Source of the DNA: Paraburkholderia phenazinium
Lineage (GTDB): Bacteria > Pseudomonadota > Gammaproteobacteria > Burkholderiales > Burkholderiaceae
Direction: 5' to 3'
Assembly (NCBI RefSeq): GCF_900141745.1
Contig: NZ_FSRM01000001.1
Coordinates: 992,001 to 1,056,000, forward strand
DNA length: 64,000 nucleotides
Part shown: positions 9,806 through 19,253 of the stretch, one piece after another
How positions within the stretch are numbered: the stretch's first letter is position 1
Layout of the letters: every line of letters begins with the position of its first letter
Made by a program: the position numbers and the translations under genes
Notes under the pieces: generated by a model
The model's database searches: none
What the model was told of the DNA's origin: nothing
What the model saw: only the letters and a program-made list of their open reading frames with translations

Positions 9806-10023
9806 CCCGCCGTCGGCTAAGGCCTGTGCAATCCGCAGCTCGAACCAGGCCTTCAGCGAATTCGTCCAGCACTGCCAGGAGGGTTTCGCCCGATACCGGC
9901 GCGGTCGGGCGCCGCTACACTGACTGACGCGCGGTGGCCCGCAGGCCAGCCCACGGCGGCGGCGCAGCCGACACCGACATATCAATCTGCCGCGCTTCCG
10001 ATCTACCGGACCAAGCGACCACC

Positions 10024-10914
10024 ATGTCTCACGACTCACCGATCAACGATCCCGCCTTCTATGCGCACTACCGCTCGCTGCGGTTGCGGCGGCATCCGCA
10101 TGGCATCCTCGAAGTCATCATGAGCGGCGAGGGCGCCAACAAGAGCGCACTGGCGACTGCCGACGCGCGGATGCATTTCGAGCTCGCCGAGATCTGGCGC
10201 GATATCGACCGCGATCCGGACACGCGCGTCGCGGTGATTCGCGGCGAAGGCAAGGGCTTTTCGGCGGGGGGCGACCTGCATCTCGTCGAGCAGATGGCGA
10301 CCGACTTCGAAGTCCGCACGCGCGTCTGGCGTGAGGCGCGCGATCTCGTCTACAACGTGATCAACTGCAGCAAGCCGATCGTCTCGGCCATGCACGGGCC
10401 TGCGGTAGGGGCGGGGCTGGTGGCGGGTTTGCTCGCCGATATCTCGATTGCGACGAAGAGTGCACGCATCATCGACGGCCACACGCGGCTAGGCGTCGCG
10501 GCGGGCGATCACGCGGCGATCGTCTGGCCTCTGCTGTGCGGCATGGCGAAGGCCAAGTACTACCTGCTGCTGTGCGAACCGGTCAGCGGTGAGGAGGCCG
10601 AGCGGATCGGACTGGTGTCGCTAGCCGTCGACGAACATGATCTGCTGCCCAAAGCATTCGAAGTGGCCGGGAAACTTGCACATGGCTCGCAGACGGCGAT
10701 TCGCTGGACCAAATATGCGTTGAACAACTGGCTGCGCTCGGCGGGGCCCGCTTTCGATACCTCGCTCGCGCTCGAGTTCATGGGCTTTGCCGGACCGGAT
10801 GTGCGCGAAGGCGTGAGCTCGCTGCGTGAGCGCCGTGCACCGGATTTCCACGGCGGCGGCGGGGCGCCGGGCGGCGCCACGGGACGCGGTTCATCCGGCG
10901 GGCATTCGGCCTGA
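10024..10914 (+). CDS. Enoyl-CoA hydratase/isomerase family protein
   Basis: A 296-residue crotonase-fold protein. The oxyanion-hole segments are [10 protein letters not shown] and [21 protein letters not shown], and the typical helix [17 protein letters not shown] is present. The usual hydratase glutamates are not obvious in the expected place ([11 protein letters not shown] is the downstream conserved segment), so hydratase versus isomerase or decarboxylase cannot be decided. The C-terminus carries about 30 Gly-rich residues beyond the family core. The start at 10024 (MSHDSPIND) is chosen over an in-frame ATG at 9934. The 218-base gap before it contains a dyad (9819-9826/9846-9853) with no T-tract. 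Confidence 0.88.
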   Translation: MSHDSPINDPAFYAHYRSLRLRRHPHGILEVIMSGEGANKSALATADARMHFELAEIWRDIDRDPDTRVAVIRGEGKGFSAGGDLHLVEQMATDFEVRTRVWREARDLVYNVINCSKPIVSAMHGPAVGAGLVAGLLADISIATKSARIIDGHTRLGVAAGDHAAIVWPLLCGMAKAKYYLLLCEPVSGEEAERIGLVSLAVDEHDLLPKAFEVAGKLAHGSQTAIRWTKYALNNWLRSAGPAFDTSLALEFMGFAGPDVREGVSSLRERRAPDFHGGGGAPGGATGRGSSGGHSA

Positions 10915-11023
10915 TCCACCTGACTTAGGCGCGCGACAACCCCGTCGCGCGCGGTATGATCGGACGAAACGCGCGTGGTGGACCTGCGCCATTTCCATCC
11001 CTGTCTGCTGCGAGGAGAAAAAC

Positions 11024-11791
11024 ATGACCGATACACCTGGCTCCACGCCGCCCTTCCCCGGTTTCCCGGGTTTCCCGCCTGGCGAGATGATGGACCGCAT
11101 GTGGGACATGATGCGGCTCACGCCTTTCGGCTCAGCTTTCCCGGGTGTCCAGACAGGCGCGGCCCATGGCCTCGGACCATCGCTGTCGATGATGTCCGAC
11201 ATGATGGCGCCGCTTACCAACGTCGAAGAACTCGACAAGCGCATCACCGATATGCGAGCGGTCGAACAATGGCTCAAGCTGAATCTGAACATGCTGCAAT
11301 CGGCGATTCAGGCGCTCGAAGTGCAGCGCGCCACGCTTGCGACGCTGCGGGCGTTTGGAGCCTTTGCGCAGCAGTCGATGGCGCAGCCTGCTGCTGCGGC
11401 GGCTCCGTCTCCAGCGGCAAGGCCTCGCCCCGAGCCTGCCGCTGCGCCGCGTCCCGAAGCTGCTGGCGCAGCAGGCGCCGCGGAACCGGAAGCAGGTGAT
11501 AACGCGAACGCGCCGGGCTTCGATGCGTCCAGCTGGTGGAACCTGCTGCAATCGCAATTCAACCAGATCGCGCAGTTCGCGATGGCACAACCGGCGGCGG
11601 GCGGCGACGCTGCTGCCGATTCGCCAGTGTCAGCGGGTAAACCGAAGACGGAAGCCACAAAGGAACCCGCCGACGGATCTGCCGCCGACAAGTCCACCGC
11701 AAAGGAACCGGCCGCGAAGCGCGCGCCTGCGAGTGGCGGTTCGGCAAGCCGGCCGCGCACCGTCAGAAAGACGCCGTCGCAACCCGAGTGA
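11024..11791 (+). CDS. phaM: PhaM-type PHA granule regulatory protein
   Basis: A 255-residue protein. The N-terminus is Pro/Gly/Phe-rich ([20 protein letters not shown]). The core helix is [19 protein letters not shown], then [19 protein letters not shown] (about 70-110). It ends in a long Ala/Pro segment and a Lys/Ala/Pro basic tail. This matches PhaM, which binds polyhydroxybutyrate synthase PhaC and DNA, activates the synthase and distributes granules at division; the basic tail is the DNA-binding part. The start at 11024 follows a strong GAGGAG ribosome site. No other pha gene is near. The patatin gene follows 34 bases later. Confidence 0.9.
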   Translation: MTDTPGSTPPFPGFPGFPPGEMMDRMWDMMRLTPFGSAFPGVQTGAAHGLGPSLSMMSDMMAPLTNVEELDKRITDMRAVEQWLKLNLNMLQSAIQALEVQRATLATLRAFGAFAQQSMAQPAAAAAPSPAARPRPEPAAAPRPEAAGAAGAAEPEAGDNANAPGFDASSWWNLLQSQFNQIAQFAMAQPAAGGDAAADSPVSAGKPKTEATKEPADGSAADKSTAKEPAAKRAPASGGSASRPRTVRKTPSQPE

Positions 11792-11825
11792 AGCGTCCCG
11801 GCGTGACCAACAGCGGGTCCCGCGC

Positions 11826-13016
11826 ATGCGGCTCGCATTAGTTCTGATGGGCGGCGGTGCACGCGCCGCTTACCAGGCGGGCGCGCTGCAGGCACTTGCC
11901 GAGATCGCGCGCGAAGTCGCTCCAGCGTCTCGCGCGTCGCCGTTCAGCGTGATCTGCGGCACATCGGCTGGCGCGATCAACGCCACCTCGATTGCAAGCC
12001 ATGCCGACGACTTCTCGCGTGGCGCGGACCGGCTTGTGCGCGTCTGGTCGGATATGCATGCGCATCACGTGTACCGCACCGACTGGCCCGGCGTCGTCGC
12101 CGCGGGCGCCCGCTGGCTCGCTGCGATGAGCTTCGGCTGGGCCGCGCGCCGTTCGCCGCGTGCGTTGCTTGATAACTCGCCGCTGGCCCGGCTGCTGCGC
12201 GATGCGCTCAGTTTTCGCCGTATCGAGCAGATGCTCGATACGCGCGCGCTGCATGCGCTGTCCATCACTGCGCTCAGCTATTCGTCAGGACAACATCTGA
12301 CTTTTTACCAGGCGAGCGAGCCGATCCAGGCCTGGCGGCGCGCGCAACGCACTGCACGGATGGTTGAGCTCACGCCTGCCCACCTGCTTGCGTCGTCAGC
12401 GATTCCTTATGTGTTTCCCGCTGTGCCGCTAGAGCTGGACGGACATCACGAATACTTCGGCGACGGCTCGATACGCCAGATCGCACCGCTTAGTCCTGCG
12501 ATTCACTTCGGCGCGCACCGCATCCTCGTGATCGGCGCGGCGACGCCGCGGCCGGAAGTGCCGGCGGACGGGCGCGACGACGCCTACCCCTCGCTTGCGC
12601 AGATCGGTCAGCAGGTGATGGCGAGCGTGTTTCTCGATGCGCTCGGCGCGGACATCGAGCGCATCGAGCACGTCAACCGGATGGTGTTGCATCTTCCCCA
12701 CGTGGTCGAGCCGGAAAGCGGCTGGCGCCATATCGACGTGCTGGCGATTGCGCCGAGCGAGCGCATCGAGCTGATTGCGGCGCGCCACCTGCAGCGTCTG
12801 CCGCTTACGGTCCGTGGGCTGCTGGGTGCCGTGGGCGGCAACCGGGCGTCGGGGGCGTCGTTTGCCAGTTACCTGCTGTTCGAAAGTGAATTCACGCGTG
12901 AACTGATCGAACTTGGGCGCCGCGACGCGCTCGCGAAGCGCGCCGAGATCGCGGCTTGGATCGCCGCTCCGGCATTGGACGGCACCTCCGGACCGGCGGG
13001 ATGCGAGGCAAGCTGA
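11826..13016 (+). CDS. Patatin-like phospholipase
   Basis: A 396-residue patatin-domain lipid hydrolase. The glycine-rich oxyanion hole MGGGARAAYQAGAL lies at residues 8-21, the nucleophile Ser47 is in GTSAGA, and the catalytic Asp213 is in GDGSIRQ, so the Ser-Asp dyad is complete. It has no signal peptide or membrane anchor. The C-terminal about 130 residues are an accessory region (SYLLFESEFTRELIELG). It lies 34 bases after phaM in the same orientation, so co-transcription is likely. Patatin-like enzymes sometimes accompany PHB metabolism as depolymerases, but phospholipase activity is equally possible. Confidence 0.9.
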   Translation: MRLALVLMGGGARAAYQAGALQALAEIAREVAPASRASPFSVICGTSAGAINATSIASHADDFSRGADRLVRVWSDMHAHHVYRTDWPGVVAAGARWLAAMSFGWAARRSPRALLDNSPLARLLRDALSFRRIEQMLDTRALHALSITALSYSSGQHLTFYQASEPIQAWRRAQRTARMVELTPAHLLASSAIPYVFPAVPLELDGHHEYFGDGSIRQIAPLSPAIHFGAHRILVIGAATPRPEVPADGRDDAYPSLAQIGQQVMASVFLDALGADIERIEHVNRMVLHLPHVVEPESGWRHIDVLAIAPSERIELIAARHLQRLPLTVRGLLGAVGGNRASGASFASYLLFESEFTRELIELGRRDALAKRAEIAAWIAAPALDGTSGPAGCEAS

Positions 13017-13516
13017 CGGGACGGAATCATGCAGGCTCAAGCACACCTAAACAGGTTTCGTCACAAGCGGAACATGAATCTCAGCTACTTTGTTGCGAAC
13101 GATCAAGGTGGCGAACCCTTGTGACCCTATGTAAGGAAAAGGTGTCAGGGCAGCGTGCTATCATGATGTAAGCTTGTTTGGCCCTTGGGCGTGCTCTGAA
13201 AACAACGAATCCGCCGCCCCGTAGTCACCGGTTGTCACAGGTTCGACCGGCGCGGGGCTGGATAACGGCTTCCATCTGGCAAGGCTGGGCCGGTTGCGTT
13301 GGGCAGGTTCACGCACGGTTGGCCATGCGGCGCGAGACTTCGGTGTCCGCGCAGCACGAATGCCGCAGGACTTCTTTCCCGCACGGTGCGTCCGGGTGGC
13401 CGATTCCCGCGTAAAATTGAATGCTTGGCTCGTGAACGCGTGTGTTTCGTTCGCCGTTAGCAAGAGTTGCAAAAGACACAAACAGACGTCGCAATGCGCA
13501 GAACAGGGGTGGGACT
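13017..13516 (+). other. 500-base gene-free region with a strong hairpin (13216-13258)
   Basis: No coding frame here is convincing. The region is less GC-rich at its start and end. A TATCAT -10-like box lies at 13159-13164. About 50 bases later a long hairpin can form: GCCCCG (13216-13221) pairs with CGGGGC (13253-13258), and inside it CCGGT (13228-13232) pairs with ACCGG (13246-13250). This could be a small RNA or a structured leader of the ferritin-like gene. I do not recognise it as 6S, 4.5S, tmRNA or a known riboswitch. Confidence 0.35.
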
Positions 13517-14389
13517 ATGAACACCATGCTTTATCCGGAACTTTATAAATCGCTCGAATCCGTTCGATGGGACATGGAGAAAGACATTCCCTGGGACACG
13601 TTCGATGCATCGCTCTTGACCGACGAGCAGGCCGCAACGATCAAGATGAACGCGATCACCGAATGGTCTGCGTTGCCCGCAACGGAAATGTTTCTGCGCG
13701 ACAACCATCATGACAGCGATTTCTCCGCCTTCATGAGCGTGTGGTTCTTCGAAGAACAGAAACACTCGCTGGTGCTGATGGAGTATCTGCGCCGCTTCAA
13801 GCCGGAAATGTGCCCGACCGAAGAGGAGCTGCACGCGGTGCGCTTCGAGTTCGATCCGGCACCTCCGCTGGAAACGCTGATGCTGCACTTCTGCGGCGAG
13901 ATCCGCCTGAACCACTGGTATCGCCGCGCGGCCGAATGGCACACGGAACCGGTGATCAAGGCGATCTACGAAACCATCTCGCGCGACGAAGCGCGTCATG
14001 GCGGCGCCTATCTGCGTTACATGAAGAAGGCCATGTCGAATTTCGGTGACGTTGCGCGCGCGGCGTTTGCGAAGATCGGCGTGCTGATGGCGTCAGCGCG
14101 TCGTACGGAAAAGCCGCTGCACCCGACCAATCTGCACGTGAATCAGGCGCTGTTCCCGCGCGACACGATCCAGTCGCGCCTGCCCGATCCGGAGTGGCTC
14201 GAACGCTGGCTCGACGAACAGATCCGTTTCGACGACGGCTGGGAGAAGAAGGTGGTGGAGCGCATCCTGCACAACCTGTCCATCCTGTTCGAGCGCACTT
14301 TCAATACGGCGCAGGAATTGAACCGCTATCGCAAGGAAGTGGTGGCACGTTTGCAGGCCGATCAGAAGTCGGCTGAGCAGCCGGCCTGA
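13517..14389 (+). CDS. Diiron ferritin-like domain protein
   Basis: A 290-residue all-helical protein with a textbook dinuclear-metal ligand set: Glu49, Glu80-x-x-His83 (EQKH), Glu128, and Glu158-x-x-His161 (EARH). This E...ExxH...E...ExxH pattern is that of the ferritin-like carboxylate-bridged diiron oxidases (ribonucleotide reductase R2, AurF, acyl-ACP desaturases). The protein is too long for ferritin or rubrerythrin storage proteins, so an oxidase or oxygenase is more likely. The substrate is unknown. The start at 13517 (MNTMLYPELY) follows AGGGGTGGG. A terminator lies 56 bases after the stop; the gene is monocistronic. Confidence 0.85.
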   Translation: MNTMLYPELYKSLESVRWDMEKDIPWDTFDASLLTDEQAATIKMNAITEWSALPATEMFLRDNHHDSDFSAFMSVWFFEEQKHSLVLMEYLRRFKPEMCPTEEELHAVRFEFDPAPPLETLMLHFCGEIRLNHWYRRAAEWHTEPVIKAIYETISRDEARHGGAYLRYMKKAMSNFGDVARAAFAKIGVLMASARRTEKPLHPTNLHVNQALFPRDTIQSRLPDPEWLERWLDEQIRFDDGWEKKVVERILHNLSILFERTFNTAQELNRYRKEVVARLQADQKSAEQPA

Positions 14390-14444
14390 CGGTCCCGCGT
14401 TGCGCCTTGGCGCGAGTCGCCAGTGACACGTAACGCATGAAATG

Positions 14445-14480
14445 ACGGCCCGACAGGTGCAAGCCTGCCGGGCCGTTTGC
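14445..14480 (+). terminator. Terminator after the ferritin-like gene
   Basis: ACGGCCCG-ACAGG pairs with CCTGC-CGGGCCGT around a TGCAAG loop (14445-14476), followed by TT. The stem is strong but the T-tract is short. Confidence 0.6.
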
Positions 14481-14507
14481 ATGATTTCTCTTTTTCTCTG
14501 ATTTCCC

Positions 14508-14990
14508 ATGGCCGCCACTTTCGAACGCAAGCTCACGACCCGCGATGCCCTGGCGCAACTGCGCCCCTCGCTTACCGGACCGGTGGTGTTCACGAACGGT
14601 GTGTTCGACATCCTGCATCGTGGTCACGTGACCTATCTGGCCGATGCGAAGGCTCTGGGCGCCTGCCTGATTGTTGGCGTGAACAGCGACGCGTCGGTAC
14701 GCAGACTAGGTAAAGGCGATGACAGGCCCATCAACAACCAGGCCGACCGGATGGCCTTGCTCGCGGCGCTGGAAAGTGTCGATTGGGTGGTGTGCTTCGA
14801 AGAGCAGACGCCGGTGTCATTGATCGAAGCGCTGCATCCCGATGTTCTCGTCAAGGGCGGCGACTACGATATGGACAAGCTTCCTGAGTCGGCGCTGGTA
14901 CGCGGCTGGGGTGGCCGTGCGCTGGCCATTCCGTTCGAGCACGATCGCTCGACGACCGCGCTGCTCAAGAAGGTCCGCGCGCAGGGCTGA
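14508..14990 (+). CDS. rfaE2: D-glycero-beta-D-manno-heptose 1-phosphate adenylyltransferase
   Basis: A 160-residue nucleotidyltransferase with the HxGH motif (FDILHRGHVTYL, His37-His40) and the ISSTA-type segment replaced by DRSTTALLKKV at the C-terminus. It equals the C-terminal half of the bifunctional E. coli HldE. It adds ADP to heptose 1-phosphate in the ADP-heptose pathway for LPS inner core. The kinase half (HldA) must be elsewhere, as is usual in Burkholderia, where the two activities are separate genes. The start at 14508 is supported by family length. Confidence 0.93.
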   Translation: MAATFERKLTTRDALAQLRPSLTGPVVFTNGVFDILHRGHVTYLADAKALGACLIVGVNSDASVRRLGKGDDRPINNQADRMALLAALESVDWVVCFEEQTPVSLIEALHPDVLVKGGDYDMDKLPESALVRGWGGRALAIPFEHDRSTTALLKKVRAQG

Positions 14991-14999
14991 GAGGGCAGG

Positions 15000-15239
15000 C
15001 TACTGCCCCAGCTCTGACGCCGCTATGGCCGGCGTCGGAGCGGGCCCGCCGACCACGGCGAGATCCGCTGCGTCGGCCGCCGAAACGGGCTGCACCTTCA
15101 GCATCTCCGGATGAAGCTGGCGATTCAGGTGATTCGACTCACGCGCGCCCGCAAGGGGCGTCGGCCCGAACGCGCCGCGTACCGTCGCGAACGCGAGCAG
15201 GTTGGCAAGAAACAGAATAGCGATCAGCCAGCGCAGCAT
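15000..15239 (-). CDS. Short membrane-anchored protein, SPOR-protein remnant?
   Basis: A 79-residue protein. One N-terminal membrane helix (residues 3-20, RWLIAILFLANLLAFATV) is followed by a periplasmic tail containing RESNHLNRQLHPEMLKVQP. In Burkholderiales this position downstream of birA-coaX often holds a SPOR-domain protein, whose linker has the same 'RE..L..Q..PE.L...' pattern. Here the SPOR domain itself is missing and the protein ends after an Ala/Pro tail. It is probably the third gene of the birA-coaX operon (47-base gap). It may be a naturally short form or a truncated relic. Confidence 0.65.
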   Translation of the reverse strand: MLRWLIAILFLANLLAFATVRGAFGPTPLAGARESNHLNRQLHPEMLKVQPVSAADAADLAVVGGPAPTPAIAASELGQ

Positions 15240-15286
15240 TGTTGGAGTCTCCGTCTAAAGGGTGCGGCCTGCGTTCATGGCGAATC

Positions 15287-16210
15287 TCAATGGTGCGCGG
15301 CCGGTGCGCTTTCGGCGGCAATCAGCGCGAGGCCGGACAACACGAGCGAATCGTGGCGAGTATGCGGCACTTTGAGGGCGGCTGTCACTTCGTCGAGGGC
15401 GCCGCCACCCACTACCAGGCGCACGGGCATCCCCCACGCCTCCTGCAGGTCGCTCCACATCCGCTCGATCAACCCGGCCTGCGCCAGCGCGCAACCGGCG
15501 GAGAGCGAGCGTGGGGTGTCCGTGGCGAAGAATGGGCCGCGGCGCGGTTGGTCACCGGCGGGTGTGCTTGCGCCGGGCGTTAGCAGACCGCGGGCCGCGT
15601 TAGCATCGAGCGTGGGCAGTTGGGCGGTGTGCTCGCCGAGCGAGCGCATCATCAGCGACCAGCCGGGCGCGATCAGGCCGCCGACGAATACGCCGTCGGC
15701 GCGCAACGCTTCCAGGGTGGTGGCCGTGCCGAATGTCGCGATCAACAGCGGCTCGCCTGGAAATGCCGCGTGCGCGCCGATCAGCCCGGCCCAGCGGTCG
15801 CTGCCCAGCGCGGAAGGCGTTGTGTAGCTGTTGGTCACGCCGCATTGCCGCTCGCGGGCGCGAATCGTTGTGCGCGGCAGGCTGGGCCAGTGGGCGTCCA
15901 GCAAGGCGGTGAGGCGTTGCGCGACTGCCTCGCCGGCGACGTTGGAAAGCCACGCGCTGGCAGGGGCTGGCAGGCTGGACCAGTCGGGCTCGTCGGTGCG
16001 GGAGGCTTGATCTGAGGGCAACAAAGTAGCCGAGGCCGTTGTCGAAAGCGCGCCGGGCCTGGCAGAAGCAGCAGAATTCACTGAAGCACCCGCGCCTGAT
16101 CCACCGTGCGCAAACGCACCCGCATGACTCTGCGAGCCATCGGCCTGCACCAGCGCCCACTTGACGCGGCTATTGCCGGCGTCGATCAGCAGAAAAGGCG
16201 CGCCGCTCAT
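15287..16210 (-). CDS. coaX: Type III pantothenate kinase
   Basis: A 307-residue ASKHA-fold kinase for the first step of coenzyme A synthesis (pantothenate plus ATP). Motifs: [14 protein letters not shown] (phosphate-binding, residues 7-20), [13 protein letters not shown], and [16 protein letters not shown] with GGLIAPG. Type III kinases are usually about 240-260 residues; the extra length is a Ser/Ala/Gly-rich low-complexity insert at about residues 28-80. The start codon overlaps the birA stop by 4 bases (ATGA), so translation is coupled. The gene order birA-coaX is conserved in the group. Confidence 0.95.
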   Translation of the reverse strand: MSGAPFLLIDAGNSRVKWALVQADGSQSHAGAFAHGGSGAGASVNSAASARPGALSTTASATLLPSDQASRTDEPDWSSLPAPASAWLSNVAGEAVAQRLTALLDAHWPSLPRTTIRARERQCGVTNSYTTPSALGSDRWAGLIGAHAAFPGEPLLIATFGTATTLEALRADGVFVGGLIAPGWSLMMRSLGEHTAQLPTLDANAARGLLTPGASTPAGDQPRRGPFFATDTPRSLSAGCALAQAGLIERMWSDLQEAWGMPVRLVVGGGALDEVTAALKVPHTRHDSLVLSGLALIAAESAPAAHH

Positions 16211-17112
16211 GCGGCCCCGTCGGCGAGGCGCAACGAGACGTCGCCGGTCGCAATGGCCTGGCGTCCCGACGGCGTGTCGAGCAACAACTGCCCGAGTTCG
16301 TCGACGCCCGCTGCCACACCGCGCGTCACTTCAACCCCTTGCTCGAGCAGTACCACTTCACGGCCCGCATAGGCATGACAGGCGTTCCAGCGCGGCTGGA
16401 ACGGCTCGAAGCCGTCCTCGGCGAAGCGCTTGAGCGCCGGTTCGAGCGCGTTCAGTTCGGCCGCGAGCGTATCCGTCAGATTGGCGGTGAGCAGCGCCCG
16501 CGATAGCGCCGTCGGCACCGTGCCGCGCGCCTGTGGCGGCACATCCGTATTCAGTGCGCCGACCTTGGCAGCCAGTTCGTCCGCGCCCTTGACGTTAGTG
16601 CCGATGCCGATCACCACCGCGCTTGCGTAGTCGGTACTCCAGGCCGTTTCGATCAGGATGCCAGCCAGCTTATCGCCTTCCAGCAACACATCGTTGGGCC
16701 ATTTGAGGGCGATCTGGCCAGGTCCTGCGACCGGTAGCGAGCGCAGTCCGTCCACCAGTGCGACGCCCACCGCCAGACTCAGGCCCGCGAGTTCTTCGAG
16801 CGGCCGTGGCAGCACGCAGGCCACCGAAAACAGCAGCGCATTGCCCGGCTCCGCATACCATGTGCGTCCGCGCCGGCCGCGGCCGGCGGTCTGCAGATAG
16901 GCGACCCGTACGATCGGCCGAGGCAGTGCATTCGAGCGGCGCGGCAGCGCCTTGACGCGGGCCATCAGGTCGGCGTTGGTCGAGCCGGTTTCCTCGACGA
17001 TTTCGATCGGCCAGTGTTGCGCGTGAGCACCGAACAGCGCGACAGCGCGCTCGCGGTCAATGCGCCAGTCGCCCGATGGGCTGGGTTGGGATGAGGTCTT
17101 GGAGGCGTTCAT
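16207..17112 (-). CDS. birA: Biotin--[acetyl-CoA-carboxylase] ligase
   Basis: A 301-residue biotin protein ligase that forms biotinyl-AMP and biotinylates AccB and other carboxylases. The ATP/biotin loop is [24 protein letters not shown] (residues about 95-114), preceded by [12 protein letters not shown] and followed by [20 protein letters not shown]. The SH3-like C-terminal domain ends the protein. There is no N-terminal winged helix as in E. coli BirA, so this is a group I ligase that should not act as a repressor. The start at 17112 (MNASKTSS) is chosen over an in-frame ATG at 17391 that would run into the divergent Mla gene. First gene of the birA-coaX operon. Confidence 0.94.
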   Translation of the reverse strand: MNASKTSSQPSPSGDWRIDRERAVALFGAHAQHWPIEIVEETGSTNADLMARVKALPRRSNALPRPIVRVAYLQTAGRGRRGRTWYAEPGNALLFSVACVLPRPLEELAGLSLAVGVALVDGLRSLPVAGPGQIALKWPNDVLLEGDKLAGILIETAWSTDYASAVVIGIGTNVKGADELAAKVGALNTDVPPQARGTVPTALSRALLTANLTDTLAAELNALEPALKRFAEDGFEPFQPRWNACHAYAGREVVLLEQGVEVTRGVAAGVDELGQLLLDTPSGRQAIATGDVSLRLADGAA

Positions 17113-17193
17113 GCCGCATATTGTAGCGACAGGGGACGCGCGAGAACCACTCGAAACGCAGTAGCACCTCTGCTGCGCGCCGCGTTCGCTACA

Positions 17194-18363
17194 ATGGCCC
17201 CTGATCCGACAACCAGAATCCCGCGATCCTTGAACTACGACACTCCGCCCGGCCTTGAAGTCGCGGCAGGCAGCCAAGGCAAGATCGTCCGGCTCTCCGG
17301 CCAGTGGACGGCGCTCGCGCTTGCGCGCGACCGCGCCACCGGCAAGGTCGTACCCCGTCTGCGCTCGCTGATCGGGGTCGAGGGGATGCATTGGGATCTA
17401 TCGCGCATCGAGCGCATGGACCACGTCGGCGGCCAGGCGCTGTGGCGCGTCTGGGGCCACAAGTTGCCACCCCAACTGGTCGAACTGAACGACACCCAGC
17501 GCGACATTTTCAATCGCATCGCCTTGCTCGATTCGATGCGCGATTCGCCTGAGCCGGTGGTGAAGTTCGATCCGTTCACCCGGCTCGGCCTGGGGTTGTT
17601 CTCCTTCTTCGAGCACCTGTACGGCGGCATTGCCATGCTCGGGCGCTTCGTGCTCGACCTGCTGGCGATTGCGCGCAATCCGAAGATCACGCCGTGGACC
17701 GAAATCTCGGCGAACGTCTACAACGCGGGCGCGAGGGCGCTGCCCATCACTGCGCTGGTCGCGTTTCTGATCGGTATCGTGTTGAGCTATCTGTCCGCGC
17801 AGCAGCTGCGGCTGTTCGGCGCGAACCAGTACATCGTCAACATTCTCGGCCTGTCGGTGATCCGCGAACTTGGGCCGGTGCTTTCGGCGATTCTGGTGGC
17901 CGGCCGCTCGGGTTCTGCGATCACCGCGCAGATCGGTGTGATGCGCGTCACGGAGGAACTCGATGCAATGCGCGTGATGGGCATCCCACATGGCTTGCGG
18001 CTGATCTTGCCGCGCGTGATTGCGCTCGGCGTAGCGATGCCGCTGCTCGTGATGTGGACCAACATCGTCGCGCTCGCCGGCGGGGCGCTCTCGGCACAAG
18101 TCGTGCTGGGCATCGACATGGGTTATTTCTTCCGGGCGCTGCCGAGTGTGGTGCCGATCGCAAACCTGTGGATCGGCCTGGGCAAAGGCGTGGCCTTTGG
18201 CATGCTGATCGCCATCGTCGGTTGCCATTTCGGCTTCCGTATCAAGGCAAATTCGCAAAGCCTCGGCGAGGGCACGACCACCTCGGTGGTGTCTTCGATC
18301 ACTATCGTGATCCTTGCCGACGCGGTGTTCGCGATCCTGTTCCAGAACGTGGGACTCGGATGA
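17194..18363 (+). CDS. MlaE-family ABC permease with fused STAS-like domain
   Basis: A 389-residue protein. Residues about 15-110 look like a STAS/MlaB-type domain (VRLSGQWTALALAR, then MHWDLSRIERMDHVGGQALWRVWG). Residues about 125-389 are an MlaE permease with five or so membrane helices and the family signature SVIRELGPVLSAILVAGRSGSAITAQIG. MlaFEDB-type complexes move phospholipids between inner and outer membranes, with MlaB regulating the ATPase. Here the MlaB-like part appears fused to the permease, explaining why no separate mlaB gene is present. First gene of a four-gene operon; its stop overlaps the ATPase start. Confidence 0.88.
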   Translation: MAPDPTTRIPRSLNYDTPPGLEVAAGSQGKIVRLSGQWTALALARDRATGKVVPRLRSLIGVEGMHWDLSRIERMDHVGGQALWRVWGHKLPPQLVELNDTQRDIFNRIALLDSMRDSPEPVVKFDPFTRLGLGLFSFFEHLYGGIAMLGRFVLDLLAIARNPKITPWTEISANVYNAGARALPITALVAFLIGIVLSYLSAQQLRLFGANQYIVNILGLSVIRELGPVLSAILVAGRSGSAITAQIGVMRVTEELDAMRVMGIPHGLRLILPRVIALGVAMPLLVMWTNIVALAGGALSAQVVLGIDMGYFFRALPSVVPIANLWIGLGKGVAFGMLIAIVGCHFGFRIKANSQSLGEGTTTSVVSSITIVILADAVFAILFQNVGLG

Positions 18364-19238
18364 GCGCGCCGCTTGCCCAATCCGTGCGCGGCCAGCCGCT
18401 GCCCTCGATTGCCGAGCCGGTGATCGAGGTGCGCGATCTGACCAAGCGCTACGGCCGAAACATCGTGCACCAGCACCTGAACTTCGAGGTGCGGCGCGGC
18501 GAGATCGTGTCGATCGTCGGCGGTTCGGGCTCCGGCAAGACCACGCTCGTGCGGCAGATTCTCGGCCTCGAGAGGCCGTCGTCCGGCACGATCAGGCTGT
18601 TCGGCGAGGACCTCGCGACCATCTCGCCTGACACCGCGCTGCTGATGCGCAGCCGTTCCGGCATGCTGTTCCAGCGCGGTGCGCTGTTCTCGTCGCTGTC
18701 CGTGTTCGACAACGTCGCGCAGCCGCTGCGCGAACTCGGCAAGATCCCCGAAGACCTGCTGCGCGACATCGTCATGCTGAAGCTCGAGATGGTCGGCCTG
18801 CCGTGCAAGCATGCGTCGAAGATGCCGTCGGCGTTATCGGGCGGGATGATCAAGCGGGTGGGCATCGCCCGCGCAATCGCGCTCGAACCGGAACTGCTGT
18901 TTCTCGACGAGCCGACTGCAGGACTCGATCCGCAGGCGTCCGATGAGTTCGTCGAACTGATCGGCACGCTGCATCGCGCGCTTGGCCTGACCGTCGTGAT
19001 GGTGACGCACGATCTCGACACCATGGTCGCGCTGTCGACCCGCGTTGCCGTGCTGGCCGACCGCAAGGTGCTGGTCGCGGCGCCGGTAGAGGAAGCCGCG
19101 GGTGTCGATCATCCGTTTATCCGCGAGTACTTCCTCGGCCTGCGCGGCCGCCGCGCGCTGCAGGCGTTGCCGCCGGAGCGCCGCGCGAAGCTGCCGCCCG
19201 CGGCGCTCGAACCCGCATCGTCCGAATTGCCGCTGTGA
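18360..19238 (+). CDS. MlaF-family ABC transporter ATPase
   Basis: A 292-residue ABC ATPase. Walker A GGSGSGKTTL, signature LSGGMIKRV, Walker B ELLFLDEPTAGLD and switch His in VTHDLD are all intact, so it should be active. The sequence after the signature (IKRVGIARAIALEPE) is typical of MlaF/Ttg2A rather than nutrient importers. It should power the permease encoded just upstream, with which it overlaps by 4 bases (ATGA). A C-terminal extension (about 30 residues, Ala/Pro-rich) is family-variable. Confidence 0.93.
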   Translation: MSAPLAQSVRGQPLPSIAEPVIEVRDLTKRYGRNIVHQHLNFEVRRGEIVSIVGGSGSGKTTLVRQILGLERPSSGTIRLFGEDLATISPDTALLMRSRSGMLFQRGALFSSLSVFDNVAQPLRELGKIPEDLLRDIVMLKLEMVGLPCKHASKMPSALSGGMIKRVGIARAIALEPELLFLDEPTAGLDPQASDEFVELIGTLHRALGLTVVMVTHDLDTMVALSTRVAVLADRKVLVAAPVEEAAGVDHPFIREYFLGLRGRRALQALPPERRAKLPPAALEPASSELPL

Positions 19239-19253
19239 AAGAGGGAATCTGAA

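Noticed and set aside
9819..9853. Terminator after the fumarylacetoacetate-hydrolase-family gene
   Set aside because: AAGGCCTG/CAGGCCTT is a dyad with a 19-base loop and no T-tract, so it is not a convincing intrinsic terminator.
13178..13280. tRNA-like or 6S-like RNA because of a GGTTCGA stretch
   Set aside because: The surrounding stems do not form a tRNA cloverleaf and the sequence lacks 6S landmarks; left as an unknown hairpin region.
17392..17690. Longer N-terminus or separate small genes overlapping the Mla permease start
   Set aside because: Alternative frames there are shadows; the permease frame reads continuously as a STAS-like domain.
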